Part shown: in pieces, positions 9,885 to 20,795 of the stretch
How the letters are laid out: each line of letters opens with the position of its first letter
Position numbering within the stretch: the stretch's first letter is position 1
DNA from: Talinum fruticosum
Lineage: Eukaryota > Streptophyta > Magnoliopsida > Caryophyllales > Talinaceae
Reading direction: 5' to 3'
DNA length: 64,000 nt
NCBI GenBank assembly: GCA_021018815.1
Contig: JAITYX010000012.1
Coordinates: 5,939,001-6,003,000, forward strand
Made by a program: the position numbers and the translations under genes
The notes under the pieces: model-generated
Databases searched by the model: none
Told to the model about the DNA's origin: nothing
The model's input: the letters and a program-made list of their open reading frames with translations, nothing else

Positions 9885-10520
9885 GGAAGTTGCATATTCT
9901 ACCATTAACTAAGAGGAGTAGTTTTATGTTACGTTAAGCCCCATGGAAATGCTTCAAGACTTATTATAAAGGATCTTAAATTTGTAGCTTTGTTGAACTG
10001 TTGCTCTATGTTAGCTGATGTTGCTTTTTCTTTCCTGTCCTTCGAGTTCTCAGCCTATCGGATGGTATTGCTAGTACTCGGTACGAGTGTTAATTATACC
10101 AACCCGAGTAAACCCATAACATACAAAACATGTTTATGATATGAGAAACTAAGGCTCGGGAAGATATCCAAAACCACAAAAGTGCACATACTCATTCAAA
10201 AGAGCTAAAAACGACCTGGAAAAGGACAATCGGTATCACAAGTATGATTCCCACGGTCGTTGCACTGCTGTAGTAGAATACCAAGGATTGAAGAGTATGG
10301 GCGCTAGCATAATTAACACTGTATGCGAGTACTAGTAACACCATCCAATACGCAGAGAATTCTGAAGGAAATGAAAGAAAAAGCAACATCGGCTAACATT
10401 AAGCAACGAGTTCAACAAAGCTGCAAATTTAAGATCCTTTATAATAAGTCTTGAAGCATTTCCATGGGGCTTAACAGAACATAAAACTACTCCTCCTAGT
10501 TAATGGTAGAATATACAATC
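9885..10520. repeat. Inverted duplication (~215-bp arms, ~210-bp spacer)
   Basis: Plus-strand 9885-10098 and the reverse complement of 10308-10520 are clearly the same sequence. They share AAGCCCCATGGAAATGCTTC, TTATTATAAAGGATCTTAAA and a TTGCTTTTTCTTTC block, with scattered substitutions. The arms face each other around a spacer, so a transcript would fold into a long imperfect hairpin. Each arm holds part of the same gene-like coding segment. Confidence 0.85.
10192..10460 (-). pseudogene. Captured gene fragment, DUF2215/NEMP-like membrane protein
   Basis: On the minus strand, from about 10389 down to 10195, a 65-codon open frame reads as hydrophobic helices with YYSSATTVGIILVIPIVLFQ near its end. 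A YYSSA-x-x-x-GIILV pattern followed by a hydrophobic run and FQ resembles the membrane region of the plant nuclear-envelope (DUF2215/NEMP) family as I remember it. The frame has neither a protein start nor an end of family length. The upstream part is duplicated in inverted order at 9885-10098. I read it as a transduplicated exon. The family call is from memory and moderate at best. Confidence 0.4.
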
Positions 10521-10764
10521 GCCAACATCAGATTCGGAAAAATAACGACTTAAAGAACCCGACCACGAATCAAAATCACCCAATATTAAAATTAGAATCA
10601 ATTCAATTCAAAAATCCAACACCAAATCAAAATCAATTCAATTCAAAAACACCAAATCCATAGAAATTATACATCGGAAAATCAAAATCAGAATCTCCAA
10701 TACCGAATTCGATTTCTCCTTCCCAAATCGAATTAATTGAAAAATTAAGAGAGATAAAAAAAGG

Positions 10765-11124
10765 TGGATACCTGCAATTTTCTCCTTCCCAATTCGATTT
10801 TGATAGCAATGAGAGTGAGAGAGAGAACGGGCTCGGCGATGGCAGGCGACGATGGACATGACCGACGAGCGAGAGAGACAACAACAACGAGTGATTCAGC
10901 GCGAGAGATACCGATGAGACCAATTCAGGCGAGAGGAAGGAAAGCGGCACAGAGAGCATAGGGCGGCGAGAGGGACAACTCGACCGGAGGTGGATGCCGG
11001 GGGAGGAAGTCGGCAGGTGGACACCGACGGTGAGAGGTGGCCCAGCAGAAGAGAGAGAGAAGAGGAGATAAGAGGGAGAGCGAAGAGTGCTGAGGGACGA
11101 GAGATCGGGGTCCGACCCCTTCAA
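10765..11124 (-). pseudogene. Right-arm exon-like leader (minus strand)
   Basis: This is the counterpart of the left-arm leader, on the opposite strand. It is a GC- and CT-rich open stretch from about 11124 to 10765, followed by TTGCAG|GTATCC near 10770, placed like the left arm's donor. The frame is Ser/Leu/Pro-rich with no recognised domain. The two arms point inward, so each could have carried a promoter of the same source gene. Confidence 0.35.
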
Positions 11125-11247
11125 CTTTTATTTTTGTCTTTCTTATTTTTTTTTAAATCAAAATTATTTCTTTTAATCTCAACAATTGAATCAAAATTAG
11201 ATGGTTGAGATTAAAAGTGCTCACCTAAAGGGAGGGCTTACTTGAAC

Positions 11248-11250
<3 letters not shown>

Positions 11251-11289
<39 letters not shown>
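11251..11289. repeat. (TA)n microsatellite
   Basis: TA repeat directly abutting the right end of the 5-kb element. It is the counterpart of the TA run at 6215-6260. Confidence 0.95.
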
Positions 11290-11295
<6 letters not shown>

Positions 11296-11540
11296 AGAAG
11301 GTCTAGATCAACAGGGATGATTAGAGTGTTTTTTTCTTTTTTTGAAAAAATGTTTCTCTGGAGACCTGGCTGGCGGTGGGTGGGAGGAGGCTGGAAGCAT
11401 TGTTCTCCTCTCTCTCTTTCTTTCTCTCTCTCTCTCTCGCTCTGTATGTTCTCATCTCATGCTCTCTTCTCTCCCTTTCTTGTCTCTCTATCCTATCCGT
11501 GGCTCTCACCATACTCTATCTCTCTCTCACCAGCCGGAAT
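11290..11540. other. CT-rich leader-like DNA between elements
   Basis: A T-rich then CT-rich stretch with several (CT)n runs (11408-11450) ending in CACCAG, directly before the start of element A's LTR. It resembles the CT-rich leaders inside the neighbouring element but is not clearly part of it. No gene is seen. Confidence 0.4.
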
Positions 11541-12347
11541 TGATGACTCGGATTCTAACTCTTAGTCATTCCAAGTACTACATGAATACTCGGGTATGAA
11601 CCTCATCCCTTCTAAGTTTTGATTTAAAGTCATTCCGAGTGTTATAGAAGCTCTTATATAAGTTTTTATTCGTTTCTAACTGACTAAGAAAACACATTCT
11701 TGTATATCTTCTACACTCGATGTTTCGACTCACTCGGACATCACTCACAACTAGTGCATGTTCAAATAATTTCTCTAACTCTTTTATTTTGAGTTCTAAC
11801 TGCATACTTCAACGCAAAGTGAATTACGAGTGTTAATTCCTTTTTCTAAGTCAGTTTGTTTATTTGAGAATTATTTGTCCGGATCAAGTCGTTATACTCT
11901 AATGATTCTACTCTTTTTAACTTGATCATTCTTAGGATTGACTATGATGCAATTTAAGTATATTGAATATTAGACTCGGAAAATTCCACTCTTCTAGGCC
12001 TAAGATAATTATGTACTTAATTGTCTTAATTAAATTATTATCTATGCCTAATTTTGAACCAAAGTATTTTATACTTTGAGAACCAAACTGGTTTACTTTT
12101 GTAGGTTATTCAAACAAGGTTATCTCATTACAAAAGTAGCCGGCTTTTAGTCTGTCAATCAACAACGAAACAAGCTTTATCTACTTCTAAACAGGGCTCG
12201 GACACCATGGCGGGGTTGTCTATTTCCAACACTGGAAAACTCCAACTCTAGGCTCAAAGGTGCTTTCCACCTTACTTTTTAGACATCACCATTTGACTGG
12301 AGTACCTTTTGGAGCCAAGAGCCGTTGCACAACGTTCACATCCCAAC
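11541..12347 (+). repeat. Element A 5' LTR, first part
   Basis: Starts TGATGACTCGG (family start TGAAGACTCGG) and follows the family LTR up to CACATCCCAAC at 12347. Element B is inserted there. The missing remainder resumes at 22220 with CATTTTCCGAGTGACTC, the next part of the LTR consensus. Together the two pieces make an LTR of about 1430 bp. Confidence 0.85.
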
Positions 12348-13048
12348 TGAAGACTCGGTCTCTAAATCTAAACCATTACGAGTACTACATGAAGACTCGG
12401 GTATAAACCTCATCCTCCCTAAGTTTTGATTACAAGTCATTACGAGTGTTATAGAAACTCATGTATAAGTTTTCATTCGTCTCTGACTGACTCGGAAAAC
12501 ACATTATTATATATCTTCGACTCACTCGGATTTATCGCATGCTCAAATAATCTCTCTAACACTTTTTATCCGAGTTACGATTGCATATTTCAATGCAAAG
12601 AGAATTATAGTGTTAATTCCTCTTTCCAAGTCAATTTGCTTGTTTGAGAGTTATTTGTCTAGATCAAGTCTTTATACTCGATGTTTTTCACTCTTTTAAC
12701 TTGATCTTTTTTAGGACTGACTCTAATGGAATTTGTGTATATTAAATATTAGACTCGGAAAATTCCACTCTTCTATGACTAAGATAATTATGCAATTAAT
12801 TATCTTAATTAAATTATTATTTGTGCCTAATATTAGACCAAAGTATTTTATACTTTGAAATCAAAGTGGTTTACTTTTGTAGGTTATCCAAAAGTAACTC
12901 CGAATACACACTTTTCCGAGTCCAATCTAGACTCGGATTATCTTGTTCATTCTTTTTAAGCTTAAAAGTTTCTAAGTTTGTTAAAATTTCCTCATCACCC
13001 TATTCATCCGCCTCTAGGGTGACTAAGACTCACCAAGAACAAGCCTTC
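12348..13048 (+). repeat. Element B 5' LTR, internally deleted
   Basis: About 701 bp against 1424 bp for its partner. The sequence jumps from GGTTATCCAAA at about 12890 to AGTAACTCCGAATACAC, matching the 3' LTR before about 21316 and after about 22066. The deleted 750 bp include the TATA box seen at 21647 in the partner, so this LTR cannot act as a normal promoter. It ends AAGCCTTCG next to the primer site. Confidence 0.85.
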
Positions 13049-13050
13049 GA

Positions 13051-13063
13051 TTGGTATCGAGCC
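13051..13063 (+). other. Element B primer binding site
   Basis: TTGGTATCGAGCC follows the LTR by two bases. The plant Copia primer site is TGGTATCAGAGC, complementary to the 3' end of initiator-Met tRNA. This copy has lost the bases around CAGAG. Confidence 0.85.
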
Positions 13064-13108
13064 TAACCTTTCAAAAAGGATCTAACAATCCAAAGGTCTA
13101 ATGATCAT

Positions 13109-14516
13109 ATGGCTCAAAACATCGGAGAGTTTGATGAAGTAAGATCTTCCACCGGACTACCAAAGTTCAAAGGATCAAACTTCGTGCCTTGGAAGAAGCT
13201 AATGGAATGCTTTCTGCTGGACAACGATGAAGATGTTTGGAACAACATCCAAGAAGGCAATTAGATTCCAATGATGATGGAAGGTACAAGATCTGTGCCT
13301 AAGGAAAAGTTCGAGTACATCAATGAGGAGTCGGAAAAGTTCGAAAGAACTTTAAAGTGATGAACATTCGATGTGTGCTATCAGCTCGGAAGAATACAAC
13401 GAGTGTCAGCTTGTGACACGGCTAAAGATGTGTGGGACACTCTTGTCAACACATATGAATGAACAAGCCAAGTGGAATAGGCGAAGATAAGTCAATATGT
13501 TCACAAATATGAGCTGTTCAAGATGGAGCTAAAAGAAAACATCACTCGGATGTTTATATGCTTCACCGAGATTACAAACAATCTCAAATCTCTGGATAGA
13601 AAGATTTCCCATGAAGAAATGTGCGAGAAAATTTTACAAAGTTTACCAAAGAGAAGATGGGGTCCCAAGGTGTCAACCATCGAGGAAGCTCGGAACCTCT
13701 CTCAACTAAAGGCGAGACGAGCCGATTGGGAAGGCGCTTACCCATGAAATTCACCTGGAAGAAGAGGATGTCGAGGTTAGCAATAAAAAGAACATTGCAC
13801 TGAAAGCCTCGGAAAGTAGAGGACAAAGTCCGAGTTCCTCGGACTCAAAAGAAGACCCCATTGCACTCATTTCCCGAGGCTTCAAAAGAATGATAAAGCA
13901 CAAGAAATGGGAGAAAAGACCAAAGGAAGAGTTCTATAAGAAGGATAAGGACATAAAAGGTAAATACTCTTCCCCTTCAAAATTATCGTTAACGAGAGAA
14001 CTCTGGTTGTTTTGAATTTGGCAGCAAAGCTCACATAGTCAAAGGCTGTCCAAGGAGAAAGAGGGATAGAAAGACGAAGAAGGCTATGATGGCCACATGG
14101 AGTGATGAAGACTCATCCGAAGAAGATGAAGATTCCGATGACTCAAAGTGTCCGATGGCACTAACAAACTCGAAAGCTGAATCCGAGTCGGAATTTGACA
14201 ACTCGGACACCGAGGAGACAAGTTCTCAAGTTCTCTAAAGTTGATTTAGCTAAATATATTTATACTTTAGAAGAAAAGTCCAATTCGATTCTTCTCAATT
14301 CAAAGAACAACTTGAGTCTCTTACTTCGAGAGCAACTATTTGAAAAATGAATTGGAAAAGCCGAGACTAACTCTAAAAGAACTCAAGACTAGTACTCAAG
14401 CTAATGAGACTGAGTCCGAGTCACTCAAAAGGGAAAATGAGCATTTGAAAAGAAAGCTCAATGAGTCTCAAGAGCTTGTTTTGCAATTCACTTAAGGTTA
14501 AAAAACCTTGACATGC
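13109..14516 (+). pseudogene. Element B gag (UBN2-type), disrupted
   Basis: Starts at ATG 13109 (MAQNIGEFDE), shared by all copies here. A UBN2/retrotran_gag_2 type domain lies at about 13410-13740 (DVWDTLVNTYE, KYELFKMELKENITRMF, LPKRRWGPKVSTIEEA). A zinc knuckle at 14008-14049 reads C-x2-F-x4-H-x4-C, so the second Cys is lost. Acidic Asp/Glu-rich sequence follows at 14100-14220 and a charged coiled-coil-like segment at 14270-14500. In-frame stops (TAG at 13262) and frameshifts break the frame. The product would have formed the virus-like particle and bound element RNA. Confidence 0.85.
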
Positions 14517-16550
14517 TTTTAGGCTCTCAATGTGTTTCCTTTAGAAAAGAAGGACTTGGTTTTAATGAAGTGGATGAATATAACTCCTACTCAAATCTTT
14601 TTAAAAAGGATTCCAAAAATGTGAAGTTTAGGAAGGCTAAGCATGGTCTTATTCATAAATATGAAAGGAGGACTGAGCCTAGACCAGTTTATAAGAGAAA
14701 ACCTTCTCCACCCGTTTATAAAAGAAAAGATTTTAAAAAGAAAGAAACATAGACTCGGTTTTCTAAAAGAAGGCTCGAATTAGACCAAACCCAAAGTAAT
14801 TCAAATCTGGGTTCCCAAGAGTCTTCTTCCTCGAAAAGGACAACAGTAAAGGGAGCTACTGGGTTCGTTAGAGGAAGTAAGAAGGGTTAGTGTGTTTATG
14901 ACTTGCGGGTAACTCAGAAAAGAGCGAAAGGTCATTAGTACTTAGACCGTGGATGCTCACGCCACATGTTAGGAGACTCAAGTCTTTTATGAGTTAGAAG
15001 ATTTTAAAGGACGCAAAGTAACTTTTGGAGATGATAGTAAGGGCAAGATAGTTAGGATAGGTAAGATTGGGAAAGGAGACAACCTGGTCAGCCCAGTCCT
15101 ATCTTGTCAAGGGATTAAAGTACAATTTACTCAACATCTCTCGGTTGTGTGACAAAGGTGAAGAGGTAAGGTTCACTCAAACCAATTGCTATATTTCTGA
15201 TGCAACCACCAAAGAGACTAAGGTCTCGGGTAAGATATCGGGTAATACGTACACTATTCCTCTTTCGATCCAAATCACAATTTATCATGTTTAAAAGCAT
15301 CATTGCATGATGATTCTTGGACATAGCATCGTAGACTAGGCCATGTTAGCATACATACTATTAAAAAACTTGCATCTCATGGTTTAGTTTACCTAACTTT
15401 GCATTTAAGAAAGATAAAATCGTAAAGCATGGACAAAAGGGAAACAGGTCAGATTATCCTTCAAACCTCTCAAAATTGTTTCCATATCCAAAATACTACA
15501 TATGGATTTATGTGGTGAAATCTCTGTAAAGAGTCTCGGAGGTAAATCATATGTACTTGTGATTGTTGATGACTACTCACGAGTTACCCGGGTTTGTTTT
15601 CTCAAGAACAAAAAATGAAACTTTCAAAGAGTTCAGCAAGCTCTGCAGGAAAATTCAAGTAGAGTCTCGGACTCGGATCAGAAAAATTTGAACTAACCAT
15701 GGAAGCGAGTTCGACTACTCGGAATTTGCAAAGTTCTACAACAATAATGGTATCTCTCAAACCTTCTCAGCACAAAGAAGCCCTCAACAAATGGGGTAGT
15801 GGAGAGAAAGAACCGCACTCTTGAAGAAATAGGAAGGACAATGATGATTGAACACGATCTACCTTACTATTTACGGGTCGAGGTAGTCAACACAGACAAA
15901 CTACACACCGAACGGATGCCTCATCGGACCCATATTGAAGAAAACTCCATAGAAGCTCTACAAGGGAAAGAAACCCAACATTTCATACTTCAAACCCTTT
16001 AGATGTAAGTGTTTTGTTCACAATAATGGTAAGGATCACCTGACCAAGTTTGATGCTCGGTCGGATGAAGGTATTTTTCCGGGTTACTAATCTCATAGTT
16101 AAGCATATCGTGTTTTTAATAAAAGAACTAACAAAGTGGAAGAAAGCATCCACGTTGTGTTTGATGAGATTTATCAGGAAAAAACAAGTGAATCAACCTT
16201 CTCGGACCTGAAACTAAGTCGAGATGAAGATGATCTTGCTAAACCTGAGCTCGAGACAGTGTCAAACGAAAGCAATTCGGAATGAGGCAGCTTAGAACAT
16301 CAAGACTCGGAATGAACCAGCTCAGTAGCCAGCTCGGAATGCTGAAGGTAAAGCGAGATGAGCAAACTCAGCCAGATTAGACCATTGAAGATCAACCAGT
16401 ACAATCAACAAACCTTATGAACCGGAGAACATGTAGAGCATTCAAATATGCTTTGAGCCACCCACTCGAGAACTATTTGTCCGACATCAACGAGTGGGAT
16501 AAGAACTCATTCTTCTTTGCAAAATATATGTGCATTCACTGCATTCATAT
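14517..16550 (+). pseudogene. Element B pol: protease and integrase, disrupted
   Basis: After a basic Lys/Arg/Pro linker (KRKPSPPVYKRK) comes the aspartic protease at about 14940, where the active-site triad reads D-R-G instead of D-S-G in LDRGCSRHM. The pre-integrase zinc region follows at about 15320-15440 (HRRLGHVS with TGG changed to a stop before it). The integrase core lies at about 15490-16000 with DLCG, SLGGKSYVLVIVDDYS and an ERKNRTLEE block, all in shifting frames. The linker toward RT (15990-16550) matches the family's EESIHVVFDE region. None of it can yield a working enzyme. Confidence 0.8.
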
Positions 16551-18082
16551 CATTAACTCGAACATAAAAAGGCATTAGAGGCCCTAAATGAACCTGAATG
16601 GGTAGAGGCCATGCAAGAGGAACTTAATCAATTTGAGAGAAAGCAAGTCCGGACTTTGACCAAACGACCTTCGACCACCCAGTCATAGGAACCAAATTGG
16701 TTTTCAAGAATAAACTAGATGAGCATGGGTTGGTAGTAAGAAATAAGGCTAAACTTGTGGCTCAAGGGTACAATCAAGAAGAAGGGATTGATTATGGGAA
16801 ACCTTTGCAGCGGTTGCTAGGATCGAAGCAATTAGAATCCTTTTCGCATTTGCATCAATCATGAATATTAAATTGTATTAAATGGATGTCAAATGTGCTT
16901 TTTTGAATGGTTTCATTCAAGAGGAAGTCTATGTTGAGCAACCCCTTTGATTTGAAAACTCAGAATTTCCAAATCATGTTTTCAAATTACAAAGGGCTCT
17001 TTATAGTCTTAAACAAGTTCCCGAGCTTGGTATGAAAGGCTGAGCAGTTTCTTGGTTGAAAATGATTTCAAAAGAGGTCAGATTGACAAAAATATTTTCA
17101 TAAAAACCAAGGGGAGAGACTTTATTATTGCTTAGATTTATATTGATGATATCATTTTTGGAGCTACTAATGAAAATCTCTGTTGAGAATTTTCGGAGTT
17201 GATGAGACAAGAATTCCGAATGAGCATGATGGGAGAGCTCAATTTCTTTCTTGGTCTACAAATCAAACAAGATAAAGATGACATCTATGTCCATCAATCC
17301 AAGTATACGAAGGAGTTGCTTGAAGAAGTACAAGCTTCAAGATGCAAAACATGCAGCAACACTAATGAGTAGCGAGCATGAAACTGGACTTAGACGAAAA
17401 AGGTAAAGCAATAGATCGAAACTCTATAGAGGTATGATTGGTTATTTGCTATAGCTCACATCTAGTAGACCGGACATTATGTTTAGTGTATGTCTGTGTG
17501 CAAGATTCCAAGCTAATCCAAAAGAATCACATCTCTCTACCGTGAAGAGAATTTTTAGATATCTTGCAGGGACTCGGAATCTTGGTCTATTGTTCTCAAG
17601 AGACTCAGAACCGACCCTCACTTGGATACTCGGATACAGATTGTGCTTGGATACAAGGTTGATAGAAAGAGCACATCGAGAGCATGCCGGTTTCAGGTCA
17701 ATCCCTTATATCTTTGCAGTCAAGGAAGCGGACTCGGTTGCTCTCTCAACTGCTGAAGCTGAGTACATTGCGGTTGGAGCGTGCTGTGCTCGGATTCTAT
17801 GGATCAAGTAACACTTGAAGGATCTTGGACTTTCATTCAAATCTATCCCAATCAAGTGTGATAATCGAGTGCAATCAGCATCACTAAGAATCCAGTTCAG
17901 CATTCAAAGACAAAGCATATTGAGATCGGATATCATTTTCTGAGAGACCATTATGAGAAAGGTGATATTGAACTTGAATTCATTCCTACAAAATTTTAGT
18001 TAGTTGATATTATTTTCACTAAGCCACTTAGTGAGGATCGGTTTGTTTTAGTAGGAATGAGCTTGGCATGATTAATGCATGA
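16551..18082 (+). pseudogene. Element B pol: reverse transcriptase and RNase H, disrupted
   Basis: RT motifs are visible in order: EPEWVEAMQEELNQF (16592), KLVAQGYNQEEGIDYG, MDVKCAFLNGFIQEEVYVEQ (16880), LYSLKQ, and the catalytic YIDDIIFG (about 17138-17163), which keeps both aspartates. A TAG lies three codons before it. RNase H follows at about 17580-18080 with ALSTAEAEYIAVGACC, CDN and the end NELGMINA with stop at 18080-18082. Frameshifts are frequent, so this is a relic. Confidence 0.85.
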
Positions 18083-18484
18083 TTATGTGATGTTCTAAGT
18101 GAAATTGTCTTGCATGATTATGTGTTATATGTTTTCTTTCTTTGCCTTAATAACAATTAGTTTAGTTGGCGAGTGAAACCGAGCTAAGGGTTATTATGTG
18201 TTTGCATTTTCCGAGTCACTAAGAAACCATACTCGAGTCGGACTCAATTTTTGAGGAAAATGGACATCAAACTTCGAAATCATCTCTAGACAAGTGGAGA
18301 ATTTCAGTAAATTCTTTTAAAATTTCCCCTCTCTCTCTCTTTACCGTGCGCATCGATCGGTGAACCAGTCGTTAGGAAAAAGCCACTTGGAATTCTAACC
18401 GTTGGAGAGAAGAAACGTCACACTTGTCCGAGGCGACCGTTGGAGGTTTAGGTCGGACCGAATACTGAAGGACATTCCTTTTCG

Positions 18485-18494
18485 CTATAAATAG
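18485..18494 (+). promoter_or_regulatory. TATA box before element B accessory ORF
   Basis: CTATAAATAG lies 137 bases before the accessory ATG and is followed by a pyrimidine-rich leader (CACTCTCGCTCTC...). Elements C (32331-32340) and G (55026-55034) have a TATA box at the same place. This looks like an internal promoter for the accessory ORF. Transcription itself is not shown by the sequence. Confidence 0.6.
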
Positions 18495-18630
18495 CATCCC
18501 TTTACCTTCATTTCACTACTTTACTCTCTTGCTTACTCACTCTCGCTCTCAAAGCTCTCGGTACTCACTCTTGTACTCTCTCTCTCTCTCTTTCGAGCTC
18601 ACTCTCTCTCTCACTCTAAAATCTTCAGCC

Positions 18631-20260
18631 ATGCCTAAAAGAGGTTCAACCCAGGATTTTCTAGGGTCTGTGACCAAGAAACCGTGCACCAAACCAACAC
18701 AAGAGGGTACCTCTAACCCCTTAAAAATTTTCGTCACCCAACATCTCACGTTGGATGACAAGTTCTTCCCAACCACGTCGTTTTCGTGGTTGGCTCACAT
18801 CAAAACCACTTGGAGTTTACAACTTTCTCTACTTGAGTCGGTTTATTTACCCATAACTCGTTATCGAGTTCTATTCAAATTGGTCTCACTCGAGGGAGTC
18901 ATCACCTCACGAGTCTAGGACACGGTTGTGTACATCAACCTTTCCCTCCTCCATCGTATTTTCAAAGTTTCCTCTCTATTTCTCAATTGCAATCCCATCC
19001 CTTTCAATGAGATTACGGGTGAGTTCTTCGAGAAGTATGCCAAGGAAGTCCCTAAGCCGTGAAAGAATTTCTCGGTGACTCGGATGAAGACCGAGGCTAG
19101 ACTTCTTTGCTTTCTTCTAATGAGAACTTTCTTCTCTCATCACTCGAGCAAAGAGAATCCTAATTCTAAGATTCTCAAAGCTCTGTTTGATATCCTTTAG
19201 GGCTACAATGTAGACCTCTTCCTAGCCATCCTTGACCAAATGGCCACGGAGTCCTTTTAACTGTTGTTTTTAAGCGGTTCAAGGTTCCCCTCCCCTCGGA
19301 CCCAAATACGAGTGTCTAAGGCTACCATTATAGTGGGCAGGAAGGAACTTCGGGATACGGGGTACCAGGACATCAAGCCCGGTGTCTAGGTCCATGGGTC
19401 ATAATCGAAGTTCCCATTAGCCCCTTCTAAGACCGAGACCGAGACTCGGACTCCCCTATCTCTCCCTCCTCCACCTGGTGGTGCATCCACCTCGGAACCT
19501 CCTCCTGAAGCCATTGTTTCCTTGTCTACAGTCTTGATAGACAAGATCTCTTCTGTGACCGCAGAATTTCAGGCCACTCTCCGCTCCTACAAAAACGTCC
19601 TTAAGAGTATGGTCATAAACCGAAGACGACTCGGTCTCGGATCCGGGAGCACCAGGATATGCTCCTTGAGATGAAGGGACCGATCAAGGAGCAACAGGAG
19701 CAACTTTAGCTCCTTTAAGAAAGGAGATCCAAGGCTGCTCGAGACCCCGACGGCTTAGAAACTTCTAATCAGTCCTCGAGCCCTGCCAAGTCCCCCTCCA
19801 CGGAAGCAAAAGAAGAAGAAGAAGAAGAAGCTGCGGCTAAAGCGAGCTCAACTCGAGGATAAGGAGGAAGAGAAGGAAGAGGAGAAGGAGGAAGAAGAAA
19901 AGAAGGAGGAAGCCGCTCAGCAAGAGGGACAAGCTGCTGAAGTCCATGAACCAGAAGCTGATAAGCTCGGACAGCAGCCTCGAGTGGGTTAGAAGACCCC
20001 GCGGACGTTGGTCGGTTCATAGTGGTAAAAACAGAAGAAGCACCTCTCTCCGCTGTATTCCGGGAGGATGAGCCCCTAGATGACTTAGTTACGGGTCAGC
20101 CAGTCGGAACTAAGCCGATATTAGATATCCTAGTGCTACCACTCGTCACGGACTTCAACGTCATCCCAAGCCTACCAGGTCTGCGGTGCACCGCACACTC
20201 ATCCACCTCAGCACCCTCAGTACCCCAAGCACCCCGTCTTAATTTCGTCTCTTTAGTTCT
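18631..20260 (+). pseudogene. Element B accessory ORF (MPKRG protein), disrupted
   Basis: Opens at ATG 18631 with MPKRGSTQDFLGS. The first 96 codons are open. Frame remnants then include LSLLHRIFKVSSLFLNCNPI, EFFEKYAKEV and TRMKTEARLL...LLMRTFFSHHSS (to about 19230). A Pro/Ser-rich zone follows (19420-19520), then a Glu/Lys-rich stretch (19795-19940) and a Pro-rich tail. The middle block resembles the 'putative plant transposon protein' domain (PF20167-like) in its EARL...LLMRTF pattern, a judgement from memory. Several stops and shifts interrupt it. It corresponds in position to the env-like extra ORF of Sireviruses, but I see no signal peptide or clear membrane span. Confidence 0.65.
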
Positions 20261-20326
20261 GTTTTTTTGTCCAAACATCAACTATATCTTCTTGATGTGT
20301 TCTTCCATGTTTTTTTTTTGTTGAAA

Positions 20327-20340
20327 GGCAAGGGGAGAAC
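20327..20340 (+). other. Upstream polypurine tract, element B
   Basis: GGCAAGGGGAGAAC lies about 455 bp before the 3' LTR. The same tract follows the accessory ORF in G (GGCAAGGGGGAGAAA, near 57018) and in C (minus strand, near 30527). Several polypurine tracts are a described Sirevirus feature. Confidence 0.6.
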
Positions 20341-20782
20341 AATAGAAAAATTGATGTTGTTATGTTTAGGGGAGCTCACCCTCTTTCTTGTATTTTTTCT
20401 TTCTTGTATTTTTTTCTTTCTTGTATATATGAATAAATTTTCTTTCTTTGGGCAGAATTCTTTCCGAGTTAACTCTTTCCGAGTTCGATCTCCTATTATT
20501 TATTTTCTACTCGATATATCCGTTTATATTTTTTTGTTCCGCTCCGATATATCTCGTTCATATTTTTTATTGTTCCGCTCCGATATAGTTGTTCATATTT
20601 TTTTTGCTAAATATGATATCTCGCATAAATGTTCTAAGTAGTGATAGTATGTGCAATGCCTTTTCGAGTATGCAATACGCTTCACTCACTACTTTTCATT
20701 TTGATATGTTCTATCGATTAAGAATGAAAACTCATAATTTACACTAACAAAGTTTCTATCCGAGTGTGCAATGCCTTTCATC

Positions 20783-20795
20783 AAAAAGGGGAGAT
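20783..20795 (+). other. Polypurine tract, element B
   Basis: AAAAAGGGGAGAT directly precedes the 3' LTR, the expected primer site for plus-strand DNA synthesis. Confidence 0.85.

Larger units (their letters stand above)
6261..11250. mobile_element. 5-kb element with long imperfect terminal inverted repeats
   Basis: The left end (GGGTTCAAATGAGCCCTCCC, near 6268) and the right end read in reverse (AGGGTTCAAGTAAGCCCTCC, from 11250) are inverted copies. The similarity continues with indels through ACTTTTAATCT, at about 6319 on the left and 11220-11200 on the right, for at least 130 bp. A looser match follows through the GC-rich leaders in both arms (to about 6760 and 10770). Both outer edges abut TA repeats, so a target duplication cannot be defined. 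Long inverted ends with gene-like cargo fit a Pack-MULE or foldback element. No transposase is visible. Cargo includes two tRNA-like sequences, a tandem array and an inverted duplication. Confidence 0.6.

Noticed and set aside
10465..10520. Independent gene start near the Met-rich stretch at the end of the palindrome arm
   Set aside because: Explained by the inverted duplication of the captured fragment.
11242..11565. Plus-strand frame starting with an Ile-Tyr run and then Ser-Leu-rich
   Set aside because: Made by (TA)n followed by (CT)n simple sequence.
18631..20260. Calling the accessory ORF an envelope gene
   Set aside because: Position fits the env-like ORF of Sireviruses, but no signal peptide, clear membrane anchor or Cys pattern is seen, so only the neutral name is used.
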